Source: an uncultured Collinsella sp. (lineage in GTDB: Bacteria; Actinomycetota; Coriobacteriia; Coriobacteriales; Coriobacteriaceae). Taken from it: a stretch of 11,769 nucleotides of DNA. The DNA lies in the NCBI GenBank assembly GCA_900545055.1, contig UQXP01000046.1, forward strand, positions 1 through 11,769, read 5' to 3'. This document shows, in pieces, positions 1 to 6,787 of the stretch. Every line of letters starts with the position of its first letter. Position 1 is the stretch's first letter. A program made the translations under genes and the position numbers. The notes beneath the pieces were generated by a model. That model saw only the letters and a list, made by a program, of their open reading frames with translations, was not told the DNA's origin and did not search any database.

Positions 1-51
1 GCATGGCCACCGGACCCATCGAAACACATCTCCACCGTTCCTTCAACTGGG

Positions 52-91
52 AAAATGCCGCCCCCGGGGCCCGGGAGGGGCCTCGGGGGCG
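52..91 (-). terminator. G+C-rich intrinsic terminator after the M20 peptidase gene
   Basis: Arms 59-71 and 79-91 pair over 13 positions with one G-T wobble and a 7-base loop. Read on the minus strand, the hairpin is followed by GGCATTTTCC, so a short T run (complement of 52-55) starts four bases past the stem. It lies about 85 bases after the peptidase stop codon and would close the amino-acid importer/peptidase operon. The T run is only four bases long, so efficiency is uncertain. Confidence 0.6.
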
Positions 92-176
92 TTCGGCTAA
101 CTGCGGGAACGGCCTATCCGCTCAATGTGTTCGGCTGAGATCGGAAATCAACCCGGGTCAGTCCCTTTGTCACATT

Positions 177-1604
177 CTAGAGCGTGTGGAGCAGGGCGAT
201 GAGGAAGCGGATGCCTTGGAGGTAGGCGCGACGGGTGATGCGCTCGTTGGTGCCGTGGACACCGCGGTCGCATTCATCATCGTCGACCACAAAGGCGGAG
301 AAGCGGATGCACTCGTGGCAAATGCGCTGGTAGTTGGCGGCATCGGTTGCACCAATCACGGTCGAGGGCACGATGCTCATCGGCTCTTGGCCCAGCGCGG
401 GCGATCCGTTTTCCTCCGTCCCCTTGGGATCACGGAAATAGCGGGCGGCGATGGCGCGGACGGCCTCGAGCCCCGGACCGCCCACGCGCGGGGACGGCGA
501 GGGCTCGGAGCTGCCGGGGCCCAGCTCGACCTCGACTCGGCCGGCGAGCCCAGCGGTGGCAACGGCCTCGCGGCAGCAGGCCACGACATCGGCCACGCTC
601 GTACCCTCGAGCATGCGGAAGTTGATATTGACCCACATATCCTGCGGCATTACGTTGGCACCGGTACTGCCGCCCTCGATTTGCGTGGGCGCACAGGTGG
701 TGGTCACAAGCGGGTACAGCTTTTTGCTGGCGAGGCAGTCGCGCACGATGGCATCCTTGCTGGCAGCAATCTCGTCTGCGGTATAAAGCCCCAGCTCGAC
801 GAGCTGCGCGGCAAGCAGATCGGTCACACGCGCCGGCCACTCGATATCGCAAATCGCGGCAATAGCGCGGCTGAGCACTTCGAGCGACGTGCCACCGTAA
901 GGGTTGGAAGAATGCCCGCCCTCGCTCTTCGTCCTGAGCACGATATCGGCATAGCCCTTCTCGGCAAGATCGGCATGCATAAGCCAACCCTCGCCTGCGC
1001 CGTACTCGGCAGCCTCAACGATACGATAGTCGCCCTCGTCAATCAGGTACTCAAGCTCAACGCCGCGCTCCTCGAGCACGCGGCCAATGGCACCCGCGCC
1101 GCACTGCGTGGTCTCCTCGTCCTGGCCAAAGGCCAACAGCAATGTGCGCTCATGCTGCCAACCGTGCGCGAGCGCATATTCAACCGCCTCGAGAATGCCC
1201 GCGACCTGGTCTTTCATATCGATCGCGCCGCGCCCCCAGACGTAGGTGTCATCTACGTGCCCACTAAAGGGAGCGTGCGTCCAATCCTCCTCGGTGCCCG
1301 GCACCACGGGGACCACGTCCATGTGGCCCATGAGCATGACAGGCTTGAGCGCAGGGTCGGAGCCGGCAAGCGTCACCAACAGCGAATGGTTGATGAGCTC
1401 AACCTCGCCCGCCGCAAACACGCGCGGCCAAGCCTGCTGCATATAGGCGCGCAGATCGGCAAACGGTTGCCAGTCCACCGCCTCGGCATCCATGCTCGAA
1501 ATCGTCGGAAACGACAGGACGCGGCCCAAGCGCTCGCACGCACCAGCCTCATCCATATCGGCAAAATCGTCCTCATGCGCAAAGAAGCGCCAAACCTCGG
1601 CCAT
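177..1604 (-). CDS. M20 family metallopeptidase, carboxypeptidase S / PM20D1 type
   Basis: A 475-residue cytoplasmic di-zinc amidohydrolase with no signal peptide. The M20 motifs occur in order: GHMD (H94, D96), GRGAIDMKD (D129), QDEE (E163 as general base, E164), LIDEGD (D189), GGHSS (H231, in the lid/dimer domain that begins near residue 215) and GVHGTNE (H450). By family knowledge H94, D129, E164, D189 and H450 bind the metals. The layout of DVVPVVPGTEEDW followed by PFSG resembles yeast carboxypeptidase S and mammalian PM20D1, which cleave C-terminal residues or N-acyl amino acids, rather than PepT or ArgE. The start at 1604 is chosen because AAAGGA lies just upstream; an in-frame ATG at 1658 has no such site. 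The gene lies 72 bases after the amino-acid importer ATPase gene, so the product probably releases or processes imported amino-acid conjugates. The true substrate cannot be read from sequence. Confidence 0.9.
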   Translation of the reverse strand: MAEVWRFFAHEDDFADMDEAGACERLGRVLSFPTISSMDAEAVDWQPFADLRAYMQQAWPRVFAAGEVELINHSLLVTLAGSDPALKPVMLMGHMDVVPVVPGTEEDWTHAPFSGHVDDTYVWGRGAIDMKDQVAGILEAVEYALAHGWQHERTLLLAFGQDEETTQCGAGAIGRVLEERGVELEYLIDEGDYRIVEAAEYGAGEGWLMHADLAEKGYADIVLRTKSEGGHSSNPYGGTSLEVLSRAIAAICDIEWPARVTDLLAAQLVELGLYTADEIAASKDAIVRDCLASKKLYPLVTTTCAPTQIEGGSTGANVMPQDMWVNINFRMLEGTSVADVVACCREAVATAGLAGRVEVELGPGSSEPSPSPRVGGPGLEAVRAIAARYFRDPKGTEENGSPALGQEPMSIVPSTVIGATDAANYQRICHECIRFSAFVVDDDECDRGVHGTNERITRRAYLQGIRFLIALLHTL

Positions 1605-1629
1605 GACATCCTTTCGATTGTGATGACGA

Positions 1630-1652
1630 GGGCCGCCCCACCGGAGCGGCCC
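1630..1652 (-). other. Hairpin between the ATPase and peptidase genes
   Basis: Perfect 7-bp arms (GGGCCGC at 1630-1636, GCGGCCC at 1646-1652) with a 9-base loop lie in the 72-base gap between the importer ATPase and the peptidase. On the minus strand no T run follows, so it does not look like an intrinsic terminator. It could be an mRNA processing or stability element that sets the two parts of the operon at different levels. The role is inferred only. Confidence 0.4.
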
Positions 1653-1676
1653 TGCCACGTAAGCGTTTGCGGTCGG

Positions 1677-2462
1677 CTATTTATCCTCGAGATAACGCGA
1701 GAGGAACTCGCGGGTACGCTGGTGCTTGGGGTTGCCAAAGAGCTCCGCCGGCGCGGCGTCCTCGAGGACCACGCCCTTGTCCATAAAGACCACGCGGTCG
1801 GACACCGTGCGGGCAAAGGCCATCTCGTGCGTGACGACGACCATGGTCATGCCGTCGGCAGCGAGCTTGCGCATGACCTCGAGCACCTCTCCCACGATCT
1901 CGGGGTCGAGTGCGGAGGTCGGCTCGTCGAACAGCATGATCTGCGGATTCATGCATAGGGCACGAGCGATGGCAACGCGCTGCTTTTGGCCGCCGGACAG
2001 GCGACCCACGGCGGCGTGCGCGAACTTCTCGAGCCCCACGCTCGTCAGATGCTCCATCGCGACCTTCTCGGCCTCGGCCTTGCTCATCTTTTTGAGCGTG
2101 ACGGGCGCGAGCGTGCAGTTGTCGAGCACATCCATGTTGTTGAACAGGTTAAAGCCCTGGAACACCATGCCGATGTCCTCGCGCAGCTTGTTGATGTTGC
2201 AGCGCTCGGCCGTGAGGTCCTGGCCGTGGAACCAGATGTGGCCCGCGTCCGGGGTCTCGAGCAGGTTGAGGCAACGCAGGAAAGTCGACTTGCCCGAGCC
2301 CGAGGCGCCGATAATGGTGACGACCTCGCCGGGGTTAACGGACAGGTCGATGCCCTTGAGTACCTCGAGCGAGCCGAAGCTCTTGCGCAGGCCCTCAACG
2401 CGGATGAGCGGCTCATTGGTCTGTGCGGCGGCCGCAACGCCGGTAATGGCGGTATCTGCCAT
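1677..2462 (-). CDS. Polar amino-acid ABC transporter ATP-binding protein (GlnQ/HisP type)
   Basis: A 261-residue ATPase that drives import through the neighbouring permease. It carries Walker A GASGSGKST (52-60), a Q-loop glutamine at about 102 in FQGFNLF, the signature LSGGQ (155-159), Walker B IMLFDE (175-180) followed by the SALD D-loop, and the switch histidine H212 in VVVTHEM. Length and the run FQGFNLFNNM fit the polar amino-acid (PAAT, COG1126-like) subfamily. The first 15 residues are a loose Ala/Thr-rich extension before the nucleotide-binding fold. The start at 2462 is preceded by GAGGAG at good spacing, whereas the in-frame ATG at 2537 lies inside the upstream gene. It begins 22 bases after the permease stop and is third in the operon. 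Whether the solute is glutamine, glutamate, arginine, lysine or another polar amino acid cannot be told from the ATPase. Confidence 0.95.
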   Translation of the reverse strand: MADTAITGVAAAAQTNEPLIRVEGLRKSFGSLEVLKGIDLSVNPGEVVTIIGASGSGKSTFLRCLNLLETPDAGHIWFHGQDLTAERCNINKLREDIGMVFQGFNLFNNMDVLDNCTLAPVTLKKMSKAEAEKVAMEHLTSVGLEKFAHAAVGRLSGGQKQRVAIARALCMNPQIMLFDEPTSALDPEIVGEVLEVMRKLAADGMTMVVVTHEMAFARTVSDRVVFMDKGVVLEDAAPAELFGNPKHQRTREFLSRYLEDK

Positions 2463-2484
2463 GATAATTCTCCTCGTCTTGAGC

Positions 2485-3633
2485 CTAGTTTGAGCTGGGC
2501 AGCGTGACCGGAGCCTCGGCGCCGAGCTTTTTGCCAAAGGCCTCGAGCAGGCGGCTCGCCACGAGCGTCAGGATCAGGTAGACCACGAGCGCCACGCAGT
2601 AGACCTCCATCTGGCGGTAGTACACGCCGGCGACGGTGGTGGTGGCGTACATGAGGTCAAACACGCCGATGACCGAGAGCACCGACGAATCCTTGATGTT
2701 GATGATGAGCTCGTTGGTGAGCGCCGGAATCGCGTTTTTAATGCCCTGGGGGAACACGACCTTGCGCATAGCCTGCCACTGCGAAAGGCCCAGCGAGCGC
2801 GCCGCCTCGGCCTGGCCGGGATCGATGGACTCGATGCCGCCGCGCAGGACCTCCATCATGTAGGCGGTGGAGTTGAGCGAGATGGTAACGAGGCCGGCGG
2901 TGAAGGTGCTCCAAATCTGGTTGGCCTGAGCGGTCTCGAAGCCCATGCCGCGCAAAACGGTGAAGCCCGCGTAATAGATGAGCAGGCCCTGGACCATCAT
3001 GGGCGTGCCGCGCACGATGGTGGAGTAGATGGTCGCAAAGCCGCGGCCGATACTCTTAAAGAAGCGCACCAGATCGTTATCCACGCGGTCGAAGGTCTGA
3101 ATACGCAGGAACACAAAGAGCAGTGCCAGGAAGAATGCGATGACGGTGCCGAAGGTGGCAAGCGCGATGGTGATCTCGATACCGCGAATGAAGAAGTCGC
3201 CGCTCTTGTAGGTCATGTAGACCAGGCTCGACAAAAAGTCGCTGGGGTTGGAATCCGAGACAATGCTCACCTGCACCAGGTCGATAAACGACATGACGCA
3301 GCGGTCGATAAAGAAAACTGCCGCGATGGCGACCACGACGTAGCTGCCTAAACGTGCTCCACGACGGAAACGCTCGGATGCGAACGGCGACTTTTCGCGA
3401 TAGTCGCTCCAGTGCATAAGCTTGGTGACCAGCGCCGCCGCCGACACGACGAGCCACGCCCACAGGATTGCCCAAAGGCAATCTTGAAACACGCCCGTGG
3501 GAGCCAAGAAGCTCAGCGGTGTGGGGTTGCGCTGGCTAAACGCCAGGCCGAGCGCCGCGATAACGCTCGTGCCCAGGTACACATAACGGTGGTCGGCCTT
3601 GATAAAGGAGGCCAGACGATTGATGGTTTTCAT
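2485..3633 (-). CDS. Amino-acid ABC transporter permease with N-terminal membrane extension
   Basis: A 382-residue inner-membrane protein. The C-terminal two thirds (about 148-365) is a HisM/GlnP-type permease: RGTPMMVQ (208-215) is the usual family motif, and the cytoplasmic coupling loop EAARSLGLSQWQ (276-287) docks on the ATPase. Ordinary members are about 220-240 residues; here about 120 extra residues come first and hold three likely membrane helices (about 18-34, 51-71, 95-115) separated by a basic stretch rich in Arg and Lys. Only one permease gene is present, so the transporter is probably a homodimer. The start at 3633 has AGGGAGG four bases upstream, and that site overlaps the TAG stop of the binding-protein gene, so translational coupling is likely. 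The role of the extra helices is unknown. Confidence 0.92.
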   Translation of the reverse strand: MKTINRLASFIKADHRYVYLGTSVIAALGLAFSQRNPTPLSFLAPTGVFQDCLWAILWAWLVVSAAALVTKLMHWSDYREKSPFASERFRRGARLGSYVVVAIAAVFFIDRCVMSFIDLVQVSIVSDSNPSDFLSSLVYMTYKSGDFFIRGIEITIALATFGTVIAFFLALLFVFLRIQTFDRVDNDLVRFFKSIGRGFATIYSTIVRGTPMMVQGLLIYYAGFTVLRGMGFETAQANQIWSTFTAGLVTISLNSTAYMMEVLRGGIESIDPGQAEAARSLGLSQWQAMRKVVFPQGIKNAIPALTNELIINIKDSSVLSVIGVFDLMYATTTVAGVYYRQMEVYCVALVVYLILTLVASRLLEAFGKKLGAEAPVTLPSSN

Positions 3634-3642
3634 GCTGCCTCC

Positions 3643-4569
3643 CTATGCCGGCTGACGGTCGAGGCACGCGTCCCACATTTGGTCGCGCTCCTCTTGGCTA
3701 ATGCCCTTGAGTGTCTTGTCGATGAGCTTAAGGAGCTTGTCCGAGCCCTTGCGGCAACCGACGTTTGCCGTGACCTCCTGCTGAAAGCCCTCACCCTCGG
3801 CAAATTGAATCGGCACGATACCCGGGTTTTGGGCCATATAGCCCTTCTCGTTCTCGGTGTTGTAGGTCACGGCGTCGCAGGTGCCCTGCAGCAGGTTCGA
3901 AAACACCGTGGGGACCGAATCGACCGGGTTCTTGTGAACGACGCCCGGGATCTCGTCGATGACGGTATCGAGCATGGTGTCCTTTTGGCCGAGCACCGTG
4001 GCGCCGCTGAAGTCGCTGAGCTTGGTGGCGTTTTGGTAGGGCGAGCCCTCTTTTACGAACAGGCCAAAGTAGCCAATGAAGTACGGGTCGGAAAAGCCGA
4101 CGGACTCCTCGCGCTCGGGCGTGGCGCTCATGCCAGCGATGATGAGGTCGATCTGGCCGTTGTTGAGCGAATCGATGAGGCCCGAAAAGCTCTGCTTAAC
4201 GGCAACGGGCTCGCCGCCGAGGGCCTTGCAGACAACCTTGGCGATCTGAACGTCGTAGCCGTCGGCATAGGCGCCCTGCACGTTATCGATGGGGATGGTG
4301 AACTCGCTGGCCTCGGAGACCTGCCAGTTGTACGGGGCGTAGGCCGCCTCCATGCCAATGCGGATCTTGTCCTTGCCGATCACGGAATCGGACAGGTCGT
4401 CGCGGCCGCCGCCCGTCGTAGGCTGAACAACTTCCAGCGTGGACGGACGCTGGCAGCCGGCAAGCGCGCCGGCGACGACGGTAGCGCTCGCAGCGAGAGC
4501 GCTACCCAGAAAGATGCGACGGCTGCACACCGGTTGGCGCTGCGCATCGCGCTGTTGGGGAGAATGCAT
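3643..4569 (-). CDS. Amino-acid ABC transporter substrate-binding lipoprotein (SBP_bac_3), Tat-like signal
   Basis: A 308-residue extracytoplasmic binding protein for the importer encoded just downstream. The N-terminus has SRRIFLG (16-22), a good twin-arginine motif, then a hydrophobic stretch and lipobox LAGC with C39 as the lipidated residue. This suggests a lipoprotein exported folded by Tat. The mature part has family 3 features: Y/P/Y near 77-80, SFSGLIDSLNNGQIDLI (127-143), SATPERE with R153 as the usual ligand carboxylate contact, FSDPYF (159-164), and a closing segment around 275-300. Where HisJ and GlnH normally carry an aspartate that binds the ligand amino group, this protein reads CDAVTYN, with N237. 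The start at 4569 follows GGGAAGG; an in-frame ATG at 4641 would add a stretch of residues before the signal and lacks support. First gene of the operon; specificity unassigned. Confidence 0.92.
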   Translation of the reverse strand: MHSPQQRDAQRQPVCSRRIFLGSALAASATVVAGALAGCQRPSTLEVVQPTTGGGRDDLSDSVIGKDKIRIGMEAAYAPYNWQVSEASEFTIPIDNVQGAYADGYDVQIAKVVCKALGGEPVAVKQSFSGLIDSLNNGQIDLIIAGMSATPEREESVGFSDPYFIGYFGLFVKEGSPYQNATKLSDFSGATVLGQKDTMLDTVIDEIPGVVHKNPVDSVPTVFSNLLQGTCDAVTYNTENEKGYMAQNPGIVPIQFAEGEGFQQEVTANVGCRKGSDKLLKLIDKTLKGISQEERDQMWDACLDRQPA

Positions 4570-4735
4570 AATCTGCCTTCCCTGTTGAATCGTATGCTGA
4601 CGACTTAACAGGATATACGCCAGCGACCAGCGGCGCAGCACAAGCTCGAAAAATTAATAGACACACGGTAGTCATTGGGGACGTCGATGTTTTGGCAATG
4701 CCGGCGAGCGACGTCCAGAGCGAACAAGTGGCATG
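4570..4735 (-). promoter_or_regulatory. Leader/promoter region of the amino-acid importer operon with concentric dyads
   Basis: This gap must hold the importer promoter if the terminator at 4736-4773 works. An 8-bp inverted repeat (GGACGTCG at 4679-4686, CGACGTCC at 4709-4716) encloses a second small palindrome, GGCAATGCC (4694-4702), with practically the same centre, as expected for an operator or hairpin. Further down, an A+T-rich patch (complement of about 4650-4658) and TATATC-like bases near 4612-4617 are the only -10-like candidates; no convincing -35 is at standard spacing, so I do not fix a start point. Confidence 0.4.
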
Positions 4736-4806
4736 AAAAAGGCAAGGCATGACCAGAAGGTCTATGCCTTGCCTTATGAATGACAAATTATCGCTCTGGA
4801 CGGCGC
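4708..4806. repeat. 99-bp imperfect palindrome centred on the terminator
   Basis: Outer arms 4708-4722 and 4792-4806 pair at 14 of 15 positions (core CGTCCAGAGCG / CGCTCTGGACG). The terminator stem 4741-4750 / 4764-4773 is perfect. Both arm pairs share the same centre, position 4757. In the 18-bp flanks between them, 10 opposed positions also pair. The whole block is therefore one long decayed palindrome rather than an isolated hairpin, consistent with a REP/MITE-like remnant or an inverted duplication. No open reading frame is associated with it. Confidence 0.55.
4736..4773 (-). terminator. Strong intrinsic terminator after the aldose epimerase gene
   Basis: A perfect 10-bp stem (4741-4750 with 4764-4773) is extended by a further GACC/GGTC pairing across one bulged base with a 4-base loop. 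Read on the minus strand it is followed by TTTTTC (complement of 4735-4740). It lies 59 bases after the epimerase stop and separates that gene from the amino-acid importer operon. Confidence 0.88.
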
Positions 4807-4832
4807 GCGGCATCGACCGAGCGGCGGAACCT

Positions 4833-5726
4833 CTAGAGCAAGGTGACGCTAAAGCTGCGTTTATCGGTAGCGCCGGGGGCCAGGGTGATGGTGTTGGCCT
4901 TGTGCTCAAAGACATCGTCCTCGGTGTCCATGGTGGTGTGACCGGTCCAGGGCTCGAGCGCCACAAACGGAGCGTCGTTGGCGGCAGACCACACGCCAAT
5001 GTACTTAAAGCCCTCAAAGTCGATCTTGACGCCGTGGCCCGACTTGCGGCCGCGCAGCGTGAGCGTGGAGCCCGGGGTATCGGTGAACATGATGGCATCG
5101 TTATCGAAGCTGCGGTGCGTGATGGGCAGCACGTCAGAGTTATCGGGCGCCTTGTAGCTGCCCTCGAACGTCATGAGGCCATCGGGCGTGATGATGGGGG
5201 CCTCGTTGGTCCAAGCCTCGGTAAACGCCAGCTCGTAATCCTCGAATGCCTCGTCCTCGGCACCGGGAGCCGGTACGTTAAACGCGGGGTGACCGCCCAC
5301 CGAGAACGGCAGGTCCACGTCGCCGGTATTGGTGACGGCAAAGGTCTGGGTAAGCGTGGCGTCACCAGTCAGGGCATAGGTCATGTTGAGCTTAAAGTGG
5401 AACGGGAACGCCTTGAGCGACTCGGGCGTATCGGTGATCTCGTACGTTACCGAGGAGCCGTCCTCCGAAACCTCGACTAGCTTGTGCTCGACGATGCGCG
5501 CGAGGCCGTGGCGCGGCATCTCGCAGGTGCCAGCCGCAGACGTTGCCGTATTGTTGCGCAGCGAACCCACAATGGGGAACAGGATGGGCGCGTGCTTGCC
5601 CCAAAAGGCGGGGTCGCCCTGCCACAGATACTCGTTGCCGTTGAGGGCAAGGCTCGTGAGCTGGGCGCCCATGGAATCGATGGCCGCGGTGAGGCCGCCG
5701 CGCTTGATGGTAGTGACGGTAGACAT
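4833..5726 (-). CDS. Aldose 1-epimerase family protein (LacX type)
   Basis: A 297-residue cytosolic protein with the galactose-mutarotase beta-sandwich signature. EYLWQGDPAFW followed by HAPILFPIVG (about 32-55) is typical of the LacX-like branch. Likely catalytic residues are H73 in MPRHGLAR, H146 in GGHPAFN as general acid, and E258 in LEPW as general base. These enzymes interconvert alpha and beta anomers of free or phosphorylated sugars; substrates of the LacX branch are poorly defined, so I do not call it galM. Start 5726 has GGAGGAAG at ideal spacing; the in-frame ATG at 5750 lies upstream of that site. It stands between a membrane protein gene (113 bases upstream) and a strong terminator, with no other sugar genes nearby. 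A perfect 7-bp dyad just ahead of its ribosome site may control it. Confidence 0.9.
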   Translation of the reverse strand: MSTVTTIKRGGLTAAIDSMGAQLTSLALNGNEYLWQGDPAFWGKHAPILFPIVGSLRNNTATSAAGTCEMPRHGLARIVEHKLVEVSEDGSSVTYEITDTPESLKAFPFHFKLNMTYALTGDATLTQTFAVTNTGDVDLPFSVGGHPAFNVPAPGAEDEAFEDYELAFTEAWTNEAPIITPDGLMTFEGSYKAPDNSDVLPITHRSFDNDAIMFTDTPGSTLTLRGRKSGHGVKIDFEGFKYIGVWSAANDAPFVALEPWTGHTTMDTEDDVFEHKANTITLAPGATDKRSFSVTLL

Positions 5727-5746
5727 GCTACTTCCTCCAAAAGTAA

Positions 5747-5769
5747 ACAATAGTGTCGAGGGCTATTGT
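5747..5769 (-). promoter_or_regulatory. Candidate operator dyad ahead of the aldose epimerase gene
   Basis: Perfect arms ACAATAG (5747-5753) and CTATTGT (5763-5769) are separated by 9 bases, 21 bases upstream of the start codon and just before the ribosome site. Size and position suit a dimeric repressor site. No clear -35/-10 pair is recognisable around it, and no candidate regulator gene is adjacent. Confidence 0.4.
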
Positions 5770-5839
5770 CCCACTCTTGGCGGCGGGACGGGACGGCAGG
5801 CGATTATTGAGTAGCCATAGCGGAATGAGCGGCGAGCGC

Positions 5840-6706
5840 CTACTGGGTATCCACGTAAAGGTCGAACCCGCCCTGCGGTGTGGTGTCAACCGTATCGGGC
5901 GCCTGCGAGTTAAAGCTCACGGGAACCATGCGCTTTGAGGCGCGGAAGCGCGTGCCGTCGGTGGCGACGGGCGGTTCATCGACGGTGAGCTCGTAGTCGC
6001 CGGGCTTGAGCTCGATGCCGTCACCAGCCGAATTGACGTATTGATACTCGTCAATCGTCTGCCCTTTGAGCGTGCGCCCCACGATGTGAATGAGCATTTG
6101 GCTGTCGCCGCGCGCGGTGTCCCACGTCGCGCCGTCCTTGACCTCGACCGACACATGTACCGAGCGCGTACGACCGAGCGATTGCTCGACAGACATCTCG
6201 ACCTTGGCGGCATCTTTGCGCTGTTGTTCCACATGGCTCCAGACATTTCCGATCGCCGAGCAAGCGATGACGCCGGCCATGAAGGCGATGAGGATGGGAC
6301 CGAGTGGCGAGCGACGTCCCGCATCTTCCTCGCGAGACAGATTGGGGCGACGTGTGGGTGCGGGCGCCTGAGCGCCCTGCGAGGGCACGTCGAGAATGCT
6401 GAAGGATGCCGTGCTGTCGGGATCGATGCTGTGACGCGGCTGCGGGGTCTTTGCCGGCGAGATCGACATGTCGGCTGGCTCGCCGAGCGTGGCCGTAGCG
6501 TCGGCCTTGGCCTCGTCTGCCTCGGCCTGGGCCCAGGCTTGTTCGAAGGTCAGGGGCTCGACGGGGTCGGAGGCAGCGTCCGAGTCGGCGGCGGCGTTGC
6601 CGGTCTCGTCCTCGTCGCTCGACACGTCACGCGGCATGGACTCGTCCCACTCCTCGTCCGGAGCCTCACCCTCGCTATACCACCATTCAAAGTTATCGAT
6701 ATCCAT
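5840..6706 (-). CDS. Single-pass membrane protein of unknown function, acidic N-terminal region
   Basis: A 288-residue protein I do not recognise. Residues 1-130 are very acidic, low in complexity and rich in Asp, Glu, Ala, Ser and Pro (probably disordered, cytoplasmic), ending in a basic patch (TRRPNLSRE and GRRSP). One membrane helix follows at about 135-156 (LGPILIAFMAGVIACSAIGNV). Residues 160-288 look like an extracellular beta-rich domain: alternating hydrophobic strands such as VHVSVEVKDG, SQMLIHIVG and DYELTVDEPPV, with no cysteines. The charge distribution fits N-in, C-out. No catalytic motif is visible. The start at 6706 is preceded by AAGGGG, part of a palindrome GGGGCGCCCC (6709-6718), with rather long spacing; M24 is an alternative. 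It lies 113 bases upstream of the epimerase gene and may share its transcript. Confidence 0.8.
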   Translation of the reverse strand: MDIDNFEWWYSEGEAPDEEWDESMPRDVSSDEDETGNAAADSDAASDPVEPLTFEQAWAQAEADEAKADATATLGEPADMSISPAKTPQPRHSIDPDSTASFSILDVPSQGAQAPAPTRRPNLSREEDAGRRSPLGPILIAFMAGVIACSAIGNVWSHVEQQRKDAAKVEMSVEQSLGRTRSVHVSVEVKDGATWDTARGDSQMLIHIVGRTLKGQTIDEYQYVNSAGDGIELKPGDYELTVDEPPVATDGTRFRASKRMVPVSFNSQAPDTVDTTPQGGFDLYVDTQ

Positions 6707-6787
6707 ACGGGGCGCCCCTTAGGCCTCGCAAATAAACACTTGCTAGCCTTATACCCCCAGATAGCGCTGGAGCTCGCCGGCACAGAC
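6707..6787 (-). promoter_or_regulatory. Upstream region of the unknown membrane protein gene
   Basis: This gap lies between the repeat/terminator and the start codon at 6706, so it should hold a promoter. TATAAG (complement of 6748-6753) is the best -10-like hexamer, but the sequence 17 bases further up (CGAGCT) is not a credible -35. A perfect 10-bp palindrome GGGGCGCCCC (6709-6718) contains the ribosome site and could weaken initiation. Nothing else is recognisable. Confidence 0.25.

Noticed and set aside
1..29. Possible start of another minus-strand gene at position 29 (ATG TGT TTC GAT...) with AAGGA upstream
   Set aside because: Only nine codons are inside the window and the start sits 22 bases after the terminator's T run, leaving no room for a promoter. 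Too little to support a gene.
91..136. Direct repeat GTTCGGCT at 91-98 and 129-136 and a weak CGTTC/GAACG hairpin
   Set aside because: Eight bases is within chance in such a G+C-rich stretch; no array or third copy.
3..1958. Long open frame on the plus strand (651 codons) with no stop
   Set aside because: It is antisense to the M20 peptidase and the ATPase gene, whose motifs and ribosome sites are clear. The frame is open because of strong codon bias, and its translation is low in complexity, rich in His, Gly, Arg and Leu.
3412..4608. 398-codon plus-strand frame opposite the binding protein and permease start
   Set aside because: Antisense to two genes with clear family motifs; it has no plausible domain.
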